Origin: Vibrio marisflavi CECT 7928
Lineage (GTDB): Bacteria > Pseudomonadota > Gammaproteobacteria > Enterobacterales > Vibrionaceae
DNA: 64,000 bases
Assembly (NCBI RefSeq): GCF_921294215.1
Contig: NZ_CAKLDM010000002.1
Coordinates: 372,001-436,000, forward strand
Reading direction: 5' to 3'
The first letter of the stretch is position 1. Each line of letters opens with the position of its first letter. Positions 50,015-59,745 of the stretch are shown here, one piece after another. The notes beneath the pieces were generated by a model that was not told the origin of the DNA, did no database searches, and worked only from the letters and a program-made list of their open reading frames with translations. The position numbers and the translations under genes are program-made.

Positions 50015-51022
50015 CTAATGCTTGGTACAAGTTGCAAAGTTTTGCGGCGTGCAATACGTCATAGGGATATATACTACTTCAGCAACCGGTTGTTTTTGGC
50101 TTAATCGGTGAAGAGTCATGATGGCTTGTCTACCCATTTTATATGGATTTTGTCCCACGTTGCCATTCGCAAGTTTATCTTTTAAATAGACCAGTTGTTC
50201 ATCTGCAGTATCTGCAGTGATTAAGACAATCTCTTTGTTTGCAATTGCCTGCTGATAAGGCTCTACAATGTCGCGATAGCTGGATAAGAACTGTGTCCAG
50301 CCACCTACCGCCACAATTGCAGCAATGTTTTTTCGCTTGTGTGCAGCTAACACGTTTTTTAGGTCTGTCTGTGCTCGCTCAAACTGGCCGAAGTTGTATA
50401 GCGGTTTGCTGAACTCCTTCCAGCCATTTTCACCATTAAGTAGTTTATCTATCAACGAGGCATCGTCTTTACCTGACAGTGCCGCACGTACTCCCATTAC
50501 CCGTAAATTGAGGTTGGGCGAGTCTGGACGACCACTCTGAATAATAATATTGCCACCCTCAGGCAGTTCTGCTTTTAGTTGCTCTCCCAGAGCTTTTCCT
50601 AGCTCATAGTCATTGGTGCCAATATAAGACGCTCTTAGGTTTGGGTTCTTAGTTAAAGATTCCTTTGAAAAATCTGCATCATAGGTAATGATTGGAATAC
50701 CGAGTTTTAGTGCTTTATGGATACTGTTTGAAGCGAGAAAGTCTGATTGAGAAACGGCGATTGCAATGCCATCAACACCTTCTTCGATCAGTTCCGATAG
50801 AATTTGATCTTGCCTGCGTACATCGATACTCGATGGACCACGAAATATACACTGAACGTTTTTCAGCTCTTTTGCAGCTGAGATACAGCCATCTCGGCTT
50901 GCAAGGAAAAACGGATTATTTTCTTCTTTAGGGATAAGGGCAAATCGTAGTGTTTCAGCAGTGGCTAGGTGTGATGTGTTTACCAACAGCACAAATACTG
51001 TGGTGTAGAATAAGTTTCTCAT
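50015..51022 (-). CDS. orphan periplasmic sugar-binding protein (RbsB/type 1 fold)
   Basis: This 335-residue exported protein has a signal peptide (MRNLFYTTVFVLLVNTSHLA, cleaved near TAETLRFA). The type 1 periplasmic binding fold shows FALIPKEENNPFFLASRDGC, LSELIEEGVDGIAIAVSQSD, GIPIITYDADF and KNIAAIVAVGGWTQFLSSYR, with ligand-type aspartates in YDADF and LITADTADEQ. No ABC permease or ATPase gene is adjacent. It may serve a distant transporter or act as the sensory subunit of a receptor kinase or chemoreceptor. The protein ends CTPQNFATCTKH, a possible disulfide pair. Confidence 0.85.
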   Translation of the reverse strand: MRNLFYTTVFVLLVNTSHLATAETLRFALIPKEENNPFFLASRDGCISAAKELKNVQCIFRGPSSIDVRRQDQILSELIEEGVDGIAIAVSQSDFLASNSIHKALKLGIPIITYDADFSKESLTKNPNLRASYIGTNDYELGKALGEQLKAELPEGGNIIIQSGRPDSPNLNLRVMGVRAALSGKDDASLIDKLLNGENGWKEFSKPLYNFGQFERAQTDLKNVLAAHKRKNIAAIVAVGGWTQFLSSYRDIVEPYQQAIANKEIVLITADTADEQLVYLKDKLANGNVGQNPYKMGRQAIMTLHRLSQKQPVAEVVYIPMTYCTPQNFATCTKH

Positions 51023-51216
51023 GGCAATTGCAACTCTCCTTCGCGTTATTCAAGTATAGACCAGAGCGAAAGAGTCCAATTTTAGGGAATTTATAGACCA
51101 ACAACTAAAAATATTTGCAATTATATTTGCACTGAGTGATCATATTGCAAATTTTGTAGTTTGATACTGTTCTATAACGAACATAATTCAAAAATATTTT
51201 CATTTAAGAGATTCCC

Positions 51217-51561
51217 ATGATTGAAAGAAGAGAAACCAAACAGCGCATGAGCCGCGCAGTGATTCACAATGGAACGGTTTATTTTTGTGGCCAAGTTGCT
51301 AAAGACAGCACTAAAGACATTACTCATCAAACGACAACCATGTTGGAAAAAGTAGATGAGCTGTTAGAAAGTGTTGGCTCTAGTCGCGAAAAGCTTTTAT
51401 CTGCAACGATCTATATTAAAACAATGAAAGATTTTGCTGAAATGAACGCTGTTTGGGACGCATGGGTTCCCGAAGGTCACGCGCCAGCGAGAGCTTGTGT
51501 TGAAGCAAGCATGGCAAGAGAAGAGCTATTAGTTGAGATTTCTGTGGTTGCTGCTGTTTAA
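51217..51561 (+). CDS. RidA/YjgF/UK114 family protein
   Basis: This 114-residue RidA-family protein has [40 protein letters not shown] and [20 protein letters not shown]; the substrate arginine in PARACVEA is present. Family members deaminate reactive enamine/imine intermediates or act on related metabolites. The length is slightly under the usual 125-130 residues. It stands alone, divergent from the binding-protein gene and convergent with the giant Tat protein gene. Confidence 0.88.
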   Translation: MIERRETKQRMSRAVIHNGTVYFCGQVAKDSTKDITHQTTTMLEKVDELLESVGSSREKLLSATIYIKTMKDFAEMNAVWDAWVPEGHAPARACVEASMAREELLVEISVVAAV

Positions 51562-51590
51562 TCGTTTATTTAGCTAGTAGATTTGCCTAT

Positions 51591-51620
51591 CGATGCCTAA
51601 ACACGTGTGTTTAGGCATCG
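51591..51620. terminator. hairpin between ridA-like gene and the Tat-protein gene
   Basis: CGATGCCTAAACACG and TGTGTTTAGGCATCG form a nearly perfect 30-bp inverted repeat. The T-run is short, so termination is likely but not certain. Confidence 0.65.
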
Positions 51621-51643
51621 TTATATCAGCCTTCGCCATTCTG

Positions 51644-54600
51644 TTAGTCGTACAGTTCGATACCTTTGACTATAAGGGCTGAACTGTTAAATGCGGTGGC
51701 GCCGATAAGCCAACAAAACATTGCTTTAATGTATTCAAACTTTGTAGCTAGATGGGCAGCATCGATACCTCCATCAAACCAAAATAGCTCAAAGCAATCT
51801 TTGGTAGCTGCTGTGACACTTTGAACTCTATCTGCGATAGAGTAATAGATATCGAGCCCCTTAGTGTTTCCTTCTGCCATATTATCTATCAATAAGCCCC
51901 AGTTGCAGGCCTCTGAAATACAGTTTCTTGTAAATTGAACCCTTAAAAATTTGCGCCAAAAGTCGGCACTACCTGTATCGGTAGGATTTACGACCAATGA
52001 ATCGACTAACTTACCAAATAACGGCATCATGCAGACAAAAAATGCGCTAGAAAATACACCATCAAAGACCACGCCACATGTCCGCTGAGGAGTCCAAGTT
52101 CCACTAGTGTTTATTGCATTAGAGGAGACACTACGAATACCATTGACTAGTGCAAGGCTGCTAGCAATGCTAATTCCAACTTGATCCCAAGCACAAAATC
52201 CGGGATTACTTATGAATATTTGTCCCCGCTCTTTTGCTAAAGCCTTTTGTGTACCTAAAGTTTGAGAGGCGGCCCATTGAAATGAACAAATATAGCTTAA
52301 TATATTACACCCGATTCCCCATGAGTGATTGAATGCATCCCAACCACTTACGCTGGAGTTTGACCGGAGTGCCTGCAGAGTTTGGCTAGAGTCAGTAAAG
52401 CTAGCTTGGTCTCCTGCGTTATAGAGGGTTTCTAAGCTTGGTAGTGTAGAGACGCTTTTTCCTTCGAGAATATAGTGATAAATCCAAGTAACTATTCCGA
52501 GATAAACCCCCATAACTTCTGCCATACTAACGTCAAATGATAGGTCAATATCAAATTTTTTAACGATAGCAGTTATAAAAGGAATTTGTAACGTGATGTT
52601 TTTATCGCAGTAAATACCATATAAACTGTCCAGAGCAAAAGATATTATCGACTCCATCAAATTAAAGGCGATATCAATAGTTGTTTTTAAAACACCTATT
52701 AGAGAAGCAAGTAAGTCCAACACTATATTGCTGAAGTCGTATGGGTTCGCTAGTGCTGCGATTATTTTCCCAACAGCTTCCAAAATAGTTTCCATTATGT
52801 AGTCTTCATCAATATCGAAGTCAGCGTCTAGAGTGGAAATTAAGCCACTGACATCTATAGATGAGGTATCCACGAGTATCGGGCTTAATGTTGTATATAT
52901 AGCTTCTTCAGCTTCTTCAATAGCATCATCAATACCCAATGCATTAATAGCTTTTGTGAATAAATTGAATGGGGCATTAATGATTTTGGTTACGAAAGGA
53001 GAATTGATGACTGATTCCATTTCTTTTTTCATATCCATGATGCCGTCCACCACACTTTCAACGGCTTCTTCGGCAGCATTTTCAGTTTGTGACTTCATGC
53101 TGTCTATATTGTTTGAAAAATCATCTAATCCGCTATCTACAAGAGCTTTTAAATCTTCAAAGCCGTTAACAATCGGTTCTTTAAAGCTTTGCAGCATAGT
53201 AATGCCTTCTTTTTGTACTCGAACAGATTCATTGATGCAGGAAATAATGTCACCAATATGCAACAGCATATTAATGAGCAGCATAACGACTCGAATCAGT
53301 ACTTCCAGCACGTCAATGATAATTTGGCAGATATTGATAAAAGAATCGGCTATCTCATCTAAACTCTCATAGACCGTTGTGATTGCTTGCTCACATGCAT
53401 GGCCTAATTTCGTAAGAAAATTTTCTGTGACTTCTAAGAAGGTGTCACCCGCTTGAGAAACCCAGGTAACAGCGTCGTCAATTCCATCAAGTACATCATT
53501 AACAGCATTGGCAATAGCATGAGCAGCATCGTTGGCAAAGTGCTTGATATCTCCCCAAATGCTCGTGAGTTGTTGATTGTTTCTTGGTGAGGCATAGCTC
53601 ATACCGTTGGAGCCAAAGTTAAGGCATAAGTCGTTGCTTGACGATGCAGATGTGCTGGCTTGAAGTGTTGAGTTTTGCACTTTTACAAACTGACAATAAA
53701 TCGGGTTGATGCTAGCAGGTATTGTTGAGCTAGACAGTAATGTTTGCACTGTCTCTCCGCTGCTAGCATCTTGTGCTTCTGTATAACTAGTAAGTGTGCT
53801 TGCCGTTGTTTGTGTCAAACTTGATAGAGCACTATAGGCTTCGTCTTCTGAGCTCACGACATTTGGTTTTATACTCAAGTTATTTTCGACACCTGCAGTT
53901 TTAAACTTATCCTGTGAGACGTAATCTTCACTAGATGCACGTTTAGTCGATTGCTCTGAAAGGATAATGTTGTACCAAGAAGAGGTAACGCCTTGTCCGC
54001 TAGAGTCGCTTAAAAGTGCAGAATCAGAAGTGATCGAAAGGTTGGCTGTATCAATAATCCTAACCATCATGCAGCAAGACATGTCTTTAGCTAGGGTGGT
54101 AACTTGAATAGTCCCATCAGACAAAACATCACTTGCGGGAACTAACGCACTGGTTGTTCTGTCGGTCTCATATGTGCGAGTGTCATTGACTAATACTGTA
54201 AGTGGGTTTGTGCTTCGTAATTCTATGTATTGTGTCTCGCTCAGTTGTGCGGGAAGATCGTAGCTGTTTTTTATTCTTACTGTCATACAATAGCATTCCG
54301 ACGTCTCGCTATTGGTGCTTTCTGCCTCTGATTCCGATTGACTAATGACTATCGGCTTATCAACCCAAGTCTTCTCTAAGTTCTTGTTGTATTTCATTAG
54401 AGCACTGTAGGTGTTAGAAGATGTTTCTTTTATAGCTAGGTATTCACACTTTTGATTGAATCGTGGGTTAGCGTATATAGCACTAGCGTTATTGCCAATA
54501 AAGAAGCCCGAATACTCAAGCTCACCGTCGACCGTTTGCGTTGACATGAATGCTGGACAAGAACTATAGGTATACCCCCAGTAAACAGGGGACATAGTTT

Positions 54601-56395
54601 TCGTTGGATCATCATCAAACGGCGTACCAGCTTCTAAGTCGGCCTGACGATAAATAAGTAAGTTGTCATTTTCATCTTTACTGAAAAAAGTAAACCCACC
54701 ATATTTACTCTGGCCTCCACAAAGAGTGACCGGGTCTCCTTGAGCAATATCAGGCTGTGCAAATATACGATAGCCAAGCAGAAAACCTGTATCTGCATCG
54801 AGTGACATCATAACGATGCTAGATTGTGCAGCAGAAGAAAAGTCGCAGTCTTTCCACAGGCTCACTTTTGCAACAACAAAACTAACGTTGACATCCCCTT
54901 TGGTATTTTTATTTTTAATTGTTGTTGTTTGATGAAATTCGTGTACACAATCGAAGGTGCAATAGTTAAATGTGTTTAGAAATAGTTTTTTATCAATTAA
55001 GCCTAATGCGAATGCATATCCATTTGAGTTTAGCGAACTGTAAGTGTCATATGGAGCTTTATATTGTCTGCTTTCAAAGAAAACATTACAGCCACTTTCC
55101 AATTTATAAACCTTCTCTTGTGTAATTAACGATGGGGGAAACTCAATACTTTGTACTGAGGTATATTCTGCTGGAGCAATATGAAATGTTTTGTCCTCTC
55201 CTTCTTTTAGTACATGATTTAGTGATGCTAGGGGTTTGTCGAAATAGTTACCGACTAGAGGGCACTTAGCACTTGCCATATAGCCTTCCTCCCAATCATC
55301 GCCAAAGTCGGTAATTGGTGTGGTGCAGGCATAGTGCGATATATTTTTCCATGAATCGATAGTTAGCACCCAGCAGGCCGCTAATTGCTGTGAAGTAACG
55401 TCCTGTTTTGAATCATAATGTGTTTTTTCGCTAGCAAATTGAGTTTGATAGGTGATGTGGGTTTGACCGCTAATATCGGTGTGCACGTTGAAATCTGTTA
55501 AATATCTAAAACCGGGCAAGTCAGAGTGCTGGTCGTGTAGCTTTTCTTTTAAGTTGTATATTTGCCAATCGGTCACACTGCTTTCGGTATTTCCTAGACC
55601 AGTCTCCGCCTCAAACCATCGTATGCAGAGGTAGACCTTACCTAAATAGCTTGTCGTCTCTTTATTGGTATCGACTAAGAATGCTTGTACGCCGTACATT
55701 TTTCCATCTGATGCAACTTTGTTATGCAGTGGAGAATGAATAGGAATAATGCGTTTACATTCATAGGTATTTTTGTTCGCCGTACTTGCAAAACTAATAT
55801 TAGGAATCGAAGTTGTTTTGTAGCCAATGCTTTGTTCAGCACTGTCTTTATCTGTCGGTTCGACAATTTGAATAGTTGGTTTGTTGTTTGAGTCGGGTAT
55901 TAGCTGAACCAAGGTTGGAGAGCCATAGTTGCAGTTAGTATCGGTAAAATTGCTTTCTGTGGCACTAGCTTCATCCACTATGGCTTGAATCTTAAGATGT
56001 CCCCAATTGAAACTTTCCAGCAGAGCATGGTGTCCTTGTTCGGATAAGCTGCTTTCTAAACTAGTTTGTTTTACCGTATCAGTAAACATCTCGGTGCCAA
56101 AGGTAAGTTGATAGGCATTTGGCTCTTCTGACATGTCCACATCAGTAATACCAAAGTCCGCGGGATTTGAGCTGTAATCAGAATTAAGACTTCCCCAAGC
56201 ACTAGGCATAACACCACTACTCACTAGCCCCGCAAGAACAAAAACTTGCCCGGATCCCTTTAAGAATTGTCGTCGGCTTACAAGTGAATCAAAACAGTTC
56301 ATTTCCTTTTCTTTCAACGAAGGTTTCGTCAATACTTTGTCTATGATACAGCTCATTTTCTGTCTTAAAGTAGACAGTCTTACTTCTTCACTCAT
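51644..56395 (-). CDS. giant Tat-signal exported protein of unknown function
   Basis: The start is chosen at MSEEVRLSTLRQKMSC (1583 residues) because GGAG lies six bases upstream; a later ATG (MNCFDSLVSRRQFLKG) would give a more usual Tat n-region. The signal shows SRRQFLKG with twin arginines (41-42), then the hydrophobic VFVLAGLVSSGV. Residues about 80-930 are rich in beta-type, serine/threonine-rich sequence. Residues about 948-1310 are strongly helical, with long hydrophobic stretches such as INICQIIIDVLEVLIRVVML and an acidic coiled-coil-like segment (about 1075-1130). The last 270 residues contain more hydrophobic segments and several cysteines. I recognise no catalytic motif or family. 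The size is extreme for a Tat substrate. It stands alone between spacious intergenic regions, suggesting a horizontally gained cassette. Confidence 0.85.
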   Translation of the reverse strand: MSEEVRLSTLRQKMSCIIDKVLTKPSLKEKEMNCFDSLVSRRQFLKGSGQVFVLAGLVSSGVMPSAWGSLNSDYSSNPADFGITDVDMSEEPNAYQLTFGTEMFTDTVKQTSLESSLSEQGHHALLESFNWGHLKIQAIVDEASATESNFTDTNCNYGSPTLVQLIPDSNNKPTIQIVEPTDKDSAEQSIGYKTTSIPNISFASTANKNTYECKRIIPIHSPLHNKVASDGKMYGVQAFLVDTNKETTSYLGKVYLCIRWFEAETGLGNTESSVTDWQIYNLKEKLHDQHSDLPGFRYLTDFNVHTDISGQTHITYQTQFASEKTHYDSKQDVTSQQLAACWVLTIDSWKNISHYACTTPITDFGDDWEEGYMASAKCPLVGNYFDKPLASLNHVLKEGEDKTFHIAPAEYTSVQSIEFPPSLITQEKVYKLESGCNVFFESRQYKAPYDTYSSLNSNGYAFALGLIDKKLFLNTFNYCTFDCVHEFHQTTTIKNKNTKGDVNVSFVVAKVSLWKDCDFSSAAQSSIVMMSLDADTGFLLGYRIFAQPDIAQGDPVTLCGGQSKYGGFTFFSKDENDNLLIYRQADLEAGTPFDDDPTKTMSPVYWGYTYSSCPAFMSTQTVDGELEYSGFFIGNNASAIYANPRFNQKCEYLAIKETSSNTYSALMKYNKNLEKTWVDKPIVISQSESEAESTNSETSECYCMTVRIKNSYDLPAQLSETQYIELRSTNPLTVLVNDTRTYETDRTTSALVPASDVLSDGTIQVTTLAKDMSCCMMVRIIDTANLSITSDSALLSDSSGQGVTSSWYNIILSEQSTKRASSEDYVSQDKFKTAGVENNLSIKPNVVSSEDEAYSALSSLTQTTASTLTSYTEAQDASSGETVQTLLSSSTIPASINPIYCQFVKVQNSTLQASTSASSSNDLCLNFGSNGMSYASPRNNQQLTSIWGDIKHFANDAAHAIANAVNDVLDGIDDAVTWVSQAGDTFLEVTENFLTKLGHACEQAITTVYESLDEIADSFINICQIIIDVLEVLIRVVMLLINMLLHIGDIISCINESVRVQKEGITMLQSFKEPIVNGFEDLKALVDSGLDDFSNNIDSMKSQTENAAEEAVESVVDGIMDMKKEMESVINSPFVTKIINAPFNLFTKAINALGIDDAIEEAEEAIYTTLSPILVDTSSIDVSGLISTLDADFDIDEDYIMETILEAVGKIIAALANPYDFSNIVLDLLASLIGVLKTTIDIAFNLMESIISFALDSLYGIYCDKNITLQIPFITAIVKKFDIDLSFDVSMAEVMGVYLGIVTWIYHYILEGKSVSTLPSLETLYNAGDQASFTDSSQTLQALRSNSSVSGWDAFNHSWGIGCNILSYICSFQWAASQTLGTQKALAKERGQIFISNPGFCAWDQVGISIASSLALVNGIRSVSSNAINTSGTWTPQRTCGVVFDGVFSSAFFVCMMPLFGKLVDSLVVNPTDTGSADFWRKFLRVQFTRNCISEACNWGLLIDNMAEGNTKGLDIYYSIADRVQSVTAATKDCFELFWFDGGIDAAHLATKFEYIKAMFCWLIGATAFNSSALIVKGIELYD

Positions 56396-56878
56396 AATGC
56401 ACTCCATGTTCGCTTGTTATGGTTGATATCTGTGTAAGCTCTGTGACAGTGAGGCTGGGGGTATTACATTCATTCTTATAGCCTCCAATAGTTGACTATC
56501 TGGTAGTCATAAACCAAAGCCAGCAAATATCAATCGAATGATTAATTTTCGGGAACGATCTCAAAATAAGGCTGAGTAATTACTCTGTCTACTAAATATT
56601 GTTTATTGCGTGATATATAGCCAAAATTTGCAGTGAATATCTTTATTCATTGAGATTTTTGTTTCTGCTTGATAAGCAGCTAATGGATGGTTATTAATGT
56701 TGTAATCTAATTTATTGAAAATAAATGGTTTAATGTATTCATCGTTTCTCTATCTTTTCTTGTTTTTTTTGGGAACGATTGCTTTTTGAGGATAATATTG
56801 AGTAGAAGAGCGCATAAGAAAACGATACCTAGTATTTGGGTGGTTAGTGTTTAGATACCGTTTAGCTTTGTGCTGAAA
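56396..56878. other. AT-rich region upstream of the Tat-protein gene
   Basis: About 480 bases without a reading frame. They contain the promoter of the giant gene (minus) and the 3' side of ugpC. The nonamer GGGAACGAT occurs twice (56551-56559 and 56771-56779), 220 bases apart, of unknown meaning. The composition is noticeably more AT-rich than the flanking genes. Confidence 0.5.
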
Positions 56879-57970
56879 TTATGCTGCGTTGAATATGGAT
56901 AGTTTTTGGGGAACTGTTAAGGGTTTCTTGAATGTGTCCAAACTGATTCCCAATTCATCAAATTGCATCAGCTTATTCCACGGTAAATAAAGCGTTTTAG
57001 AGATCGAACTATCCATGTTGGTTGGGCCTTTTGCGGTCACTTTCAATCCGTTAAAATCATAATGGTAGAGCGATTCCGAACCCAATATTTCTTGCTCTTC
57101 TAGCCTACCATTTTTAAGCAGAACACTTGGCTGATTGTCTTGGAGTGGAGCAAAACTAATATCTTCCGAGCGTATGGCAAGTGTTTTCGTTTCAGCTTGG
57201 ATAAGGCCTTCTTGCGTAGACAAAACATCATGTTCAACAGGTAGCAAGTTGAGTGGTGACGTGCCAATAAACTTAGCTACAAACAACGTTTTTGGGTTTT
57301 CAAACACTTCTTGAGGCGAGCCAATTTGTTCGATTTGCCCTTTATTTAATACCACAAGCTTATCAGCAAGTGTCATTGCTTCTGTTTGATCGTGCGTTAC
57401 GTAGATAGAAATTGCATTGAGCTGTTTATGCAGCTTTTTGATTTCCATACGCATATGGTTACGAAGTTGAGCATCAAGGTTTGAAAGTGGTTCGTCGAAG
57501 AGGAAAATATTGGGCTTTTTCACAATGGCACGACCAATTGCAATTCTTTGCCTTTGACCGCCAGAAAGCATCGCAGGTTTTCTTTCAAGGAGATGTTCTA
57601 CATCGAGCATTTTTGCTGTGCGCATGATACGCTCGTGAGCCTCGGATCTTGGAACCTTAAGGTTCTTCAAACCAAACATCATGTTTTGATAGCAGCTCAT
57701 ATGTGGATACAAAGCGTAATTTTGAAACACCATGGCGATTTTTCGTTTGGCTGGATCTTTGTCATCCATACGAAAACCGTCGTGATCGATAGTGCCACCA
57801 GTAACGTTTTCTAACCCTGATATCATTCGCAGCAGTGTCGATTTGCCACAACCGCTTGGGCCGACAAGCACGACAAATTCATTTGGTTCGATGGAAAAGC
57901 TTAAGCCCGGAGCCTTGATAGCTTCGTAGCCATTTGGGTACTTCTTACTTAAATTTTGGATAGTGAGCAT
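56879..57970 (-). CDS. ugpC: sn-glycerol-3-phosphate ABC transporter ATP-binding protein
   Basis: This 363-residue MalK/UgpC-type ATPase contains Walker A GPSGCGKSTLLRMISG (about 38-53), signature LSGGQRQRIAIGRAI, Walker B IFLFDEPLSNLDAQLRNHMR and the switch histidine in YVTHDQTEAMTLADKL. The C-terminal TOBE-type regulatory domain (about 240-363) is degenerate relative to MalK. It is the last gene of a ugpBAEC cluster and powers the UgpA/UgpE channel. The start is 12 bases after ugpE. The ugp identity rests mainly on the neighbouring binding protein. Confidence 0.88.
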   Translation of the reverse strand: MLTIQNLSKKYPNGYEAIKAPGLSFSIEPNEFVVLVGPSGCGKSTLLRMISGLENVTGGTIDHDGFRMDDKDPAKRKIAMVFQNYALYPHMSCYQNMMFGLKNLKVPRSEAHERIMRTAKMLDVEHLLERKPAMLSGGQRQRIAIGRAIVKKPNIFLFDEPLSNLDAQLRNHMRMEIKKLHKQLNAISIYVTHDQTEAMTLADKLVVLNKGQIEQIGSPQEVFENPKTLFVAKFIGTSPLNLLPVEHDVLSTQEGLIQAETKTLAIRSEDISFAPLQDNQPSVLLKNGRLEEQEILGSESLYHYDFNGLKVTAKGPTNMDSSISKTLYLPWNKLMQFDELGISLDTFKKPLTVPQKLSIFNAA

Positions 57971-57982
57971 AACAATGGTCCA

Positions 57983-58819
57983 TTACTTTTCTGTTTGAAT
58001 TAAGCCTTTGACGAAGAACTTTTGCATCGAGATCATAAGAACAACTACTGGAATAGTGGATACAAGAGTGCCTGCCATTGCTTGCCACCATAAAGGTTGG
58101 CTATCTAGCGAGGTGCTTATCTGACTTAAACTCATGGTGATAGTGTAAAAACTTGGCTTAGAGGTGATCATCAATGGCCATAAATATTGGTTCCAGCCAT
58201 AGACAAACATGATCAGAAAAATTGCCGCGATGTTTGTTTTAGACAGTGGCAAAACTATCTTGAACATAAAGCGGAAATAGCCTGCATTATCTAGTCGAGC
58301 AGCTTCTAACAGCTCAACGGGAATCGTTTCAAAAAACTGTTTGAAGAACAACGTCGCCGTGGCGGAAGCAATCACCGGGAGGATTAATCCGGTGTAACTG
58401 TTGAGCATGTTGAAGTCTACGATGATCTGATAACTGGGCAGCATACGAACTTCAATCGGTAACATCAGAGTTAAAAAGATCACCACGAAGAAAAAGCGTT
58501 TAAATGGTAATCTGAAATAGACAATGGCATATGCTGAGCAAAGAGATAAGAGTATTTTTCCTACTGCAATGCTAGCGGCCATGACAAAGCTGCGCCAAAG
58601 CAAATCAATATATGGCGGCAGCCCTAACACTCCTTTAAATAGCACTTCGTTTAGGTGTTGAATCAATAAGGAAACGTTTGGGTACAGAGGGGCCGTTGAG
58701 CCGATTACATCAGTATTTTGTGTGCCTGCCACTGAAATAACCATCCATAGTGGCAACAGTATTAACCCAGCAGAAACAATGAGGAACAGATGCTTTAAGC
58801 AGCGGTTTAAGATTTTCAT
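57983..58819 (-). CDS. ugpE: glycerol-3-phosphate ABC transporter permease UgpE
   Basis: This 278-residue permease has six helices, starting with LFLIVSAGLILLPLWMVISV. The EAA loop ELLEAARLDNAGYFRFMFKI (about 172-191) contacts the ATPase. It resembles MalG/UgpE. The N-terminal block MVISVAGTQNTDVIGSTAPL fits UgpE. Its first codons overlap the end of ugpA by four bases, so translation is coupled. Confidence 0.88.
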   Translation of the reverse strand: MKILNRCLKHLFLIVSAGLILLPLWMVISVAGTQNTDVIGSTAPLYPNVSLLIQHLNEVLFKGVLGLPPYIDLLWRSFVMAASIAVGKILLSLCSAYAIVYFRLPFKRFFFVVIFLTLMLPIEVRMLPSYQIIVDFNMLNSYTGLILPVIASATATLFFKQFFETIPVELLEAARLDNAGYFRFMFKIVLPLSKTNIAAIFLIMFVYGWNQYLWPLMITSKPSFYTITMSLSQISTSLDSQPLWWQAMAGTLVSTIPVVVLMISMQKFFVKGLIQTEK

Positions 58820-59721
58820 GCGTAGTCTGCCTTAGGTTTTAAAAAGCGGCACTGAATGTAAACTAGCCCTGCAACGATTATTAGTAGCAAAACCGAAAGC
58901 ACAGCGCCCATACCGACATTGTTGTTCACAAAACCTTTTTGATAAGTTTCATATACCAACACATTAGTTGAGTTGGTTGGACCGCCTTTGGTGGTGACGT
59001 CAATAAGACCGACGATATAGCAGAAGCTGTAAATGAAGTTGACGATGACCAAGTACAAAGACATAGATTTAAGCATCGGTACGGTGATCTTGGTGAACTT
59101 ACGTACAGTTTTAGCATTATCTAATGTTGCCGCTTCGTAAAGGGCTCCCGGTATGCCTTTGTGTGCCGCCAAATAGAACAGAAAGTTGTAGCCAATCTGG
59201 TTCCAAATTGCAGCAACTGTCACCAATATGAAGGCATTGGTCGGGTTCAATGCTGGGTTCCAGCTGATACCGAAGCTAGATAGTAAATGCGGAATAATGC
59301 CCACCGATGGAGATAGCACAAACAGCCAAATCATTCCTGTGACAGGTGGTGCGATGGCATACGGCAACATGAAAAAGGTGCGATATAAAAGTGACAAAGG
59401 TTTTGAGCGAACTGAGTTCACCATTGTCGACAGAACCAATGTGAGTGCCATGACTCCAACGGTAATTAATGCAGCCATGACGACACTAACCAAAAAGCTA
59501 TGCCAAAACTCTGGTGAGCCTAATAGTGATGTGAAGTTTTTCAGTCCAACATATTGTTGGGAAAAGCCAAATGGATCGGTTTGAAACAGCGATTGATGAA
59601 ACTCACTTGCCATAGGCCAGTAAAAGAAAGTCACAGAAATCGCTAGTTGCGGAAGCAAAAGGATACAAGCGACCCAAGGGTGCTTGTATCCAACTTGCTC
59701 AATAGTTTGAGGGTGATTCAC
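58816..59721 (-). CDS. ugpA: glycerol-3-phosphate ABC transporter permease UgpA
   Basis: This 301-residue permease with six helices begins with a cytoplasmic tail then VACILLLPQLAISVTFFYWP. FMLPYAIAPPVTGMIWLFVL and the EAA loop ALYEAATLDNAKTVRKFTKI (about 197-216) are typical of UgpA/MalF-type subunits. YVGLKNFTSLLGSPEFWHSF is the usual periplasmic loop. It follows ugpB after 24 bases. Confidence 0.88.
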   Translation of the reverse strand: MNHPQTIEQVGYKHPWVACILLLPQLAISVTFFYWPMASEFHQSLFQTDPFGFSQQYVGLKNFTSLLGSPEFWHSFLVSVVMAALITVGVMALTLVLSTMVNSVRSKPLSLLYRTFFMLPYAIAPPVTGMIWLFVLSPSVGIIPHLLSSFGISWNPALNPTNAFILVTVAAIWNQIGYNFLFYLAAHKGIPGALYEAATLDNAKTVRKFTKITVPMLKSMSLYLVIVNFIYSFCYIVGLIDVTTKGGPTNSTNVLVYETYQKGFVNNNVGMGAVLSVLLLIIVAGLVYIQCRFLKPKADYA

Positions 59722-59745
59722 CGTATCTCCTAGGTAACGATTCGA

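Noticed and set aside
52833..53372. 179-residue plus-strand frame inside the giant gene
   Set aside because: It is low-complexity Ser/Ile/Met-rich sequence and a typical antisense shadow of the helical region.
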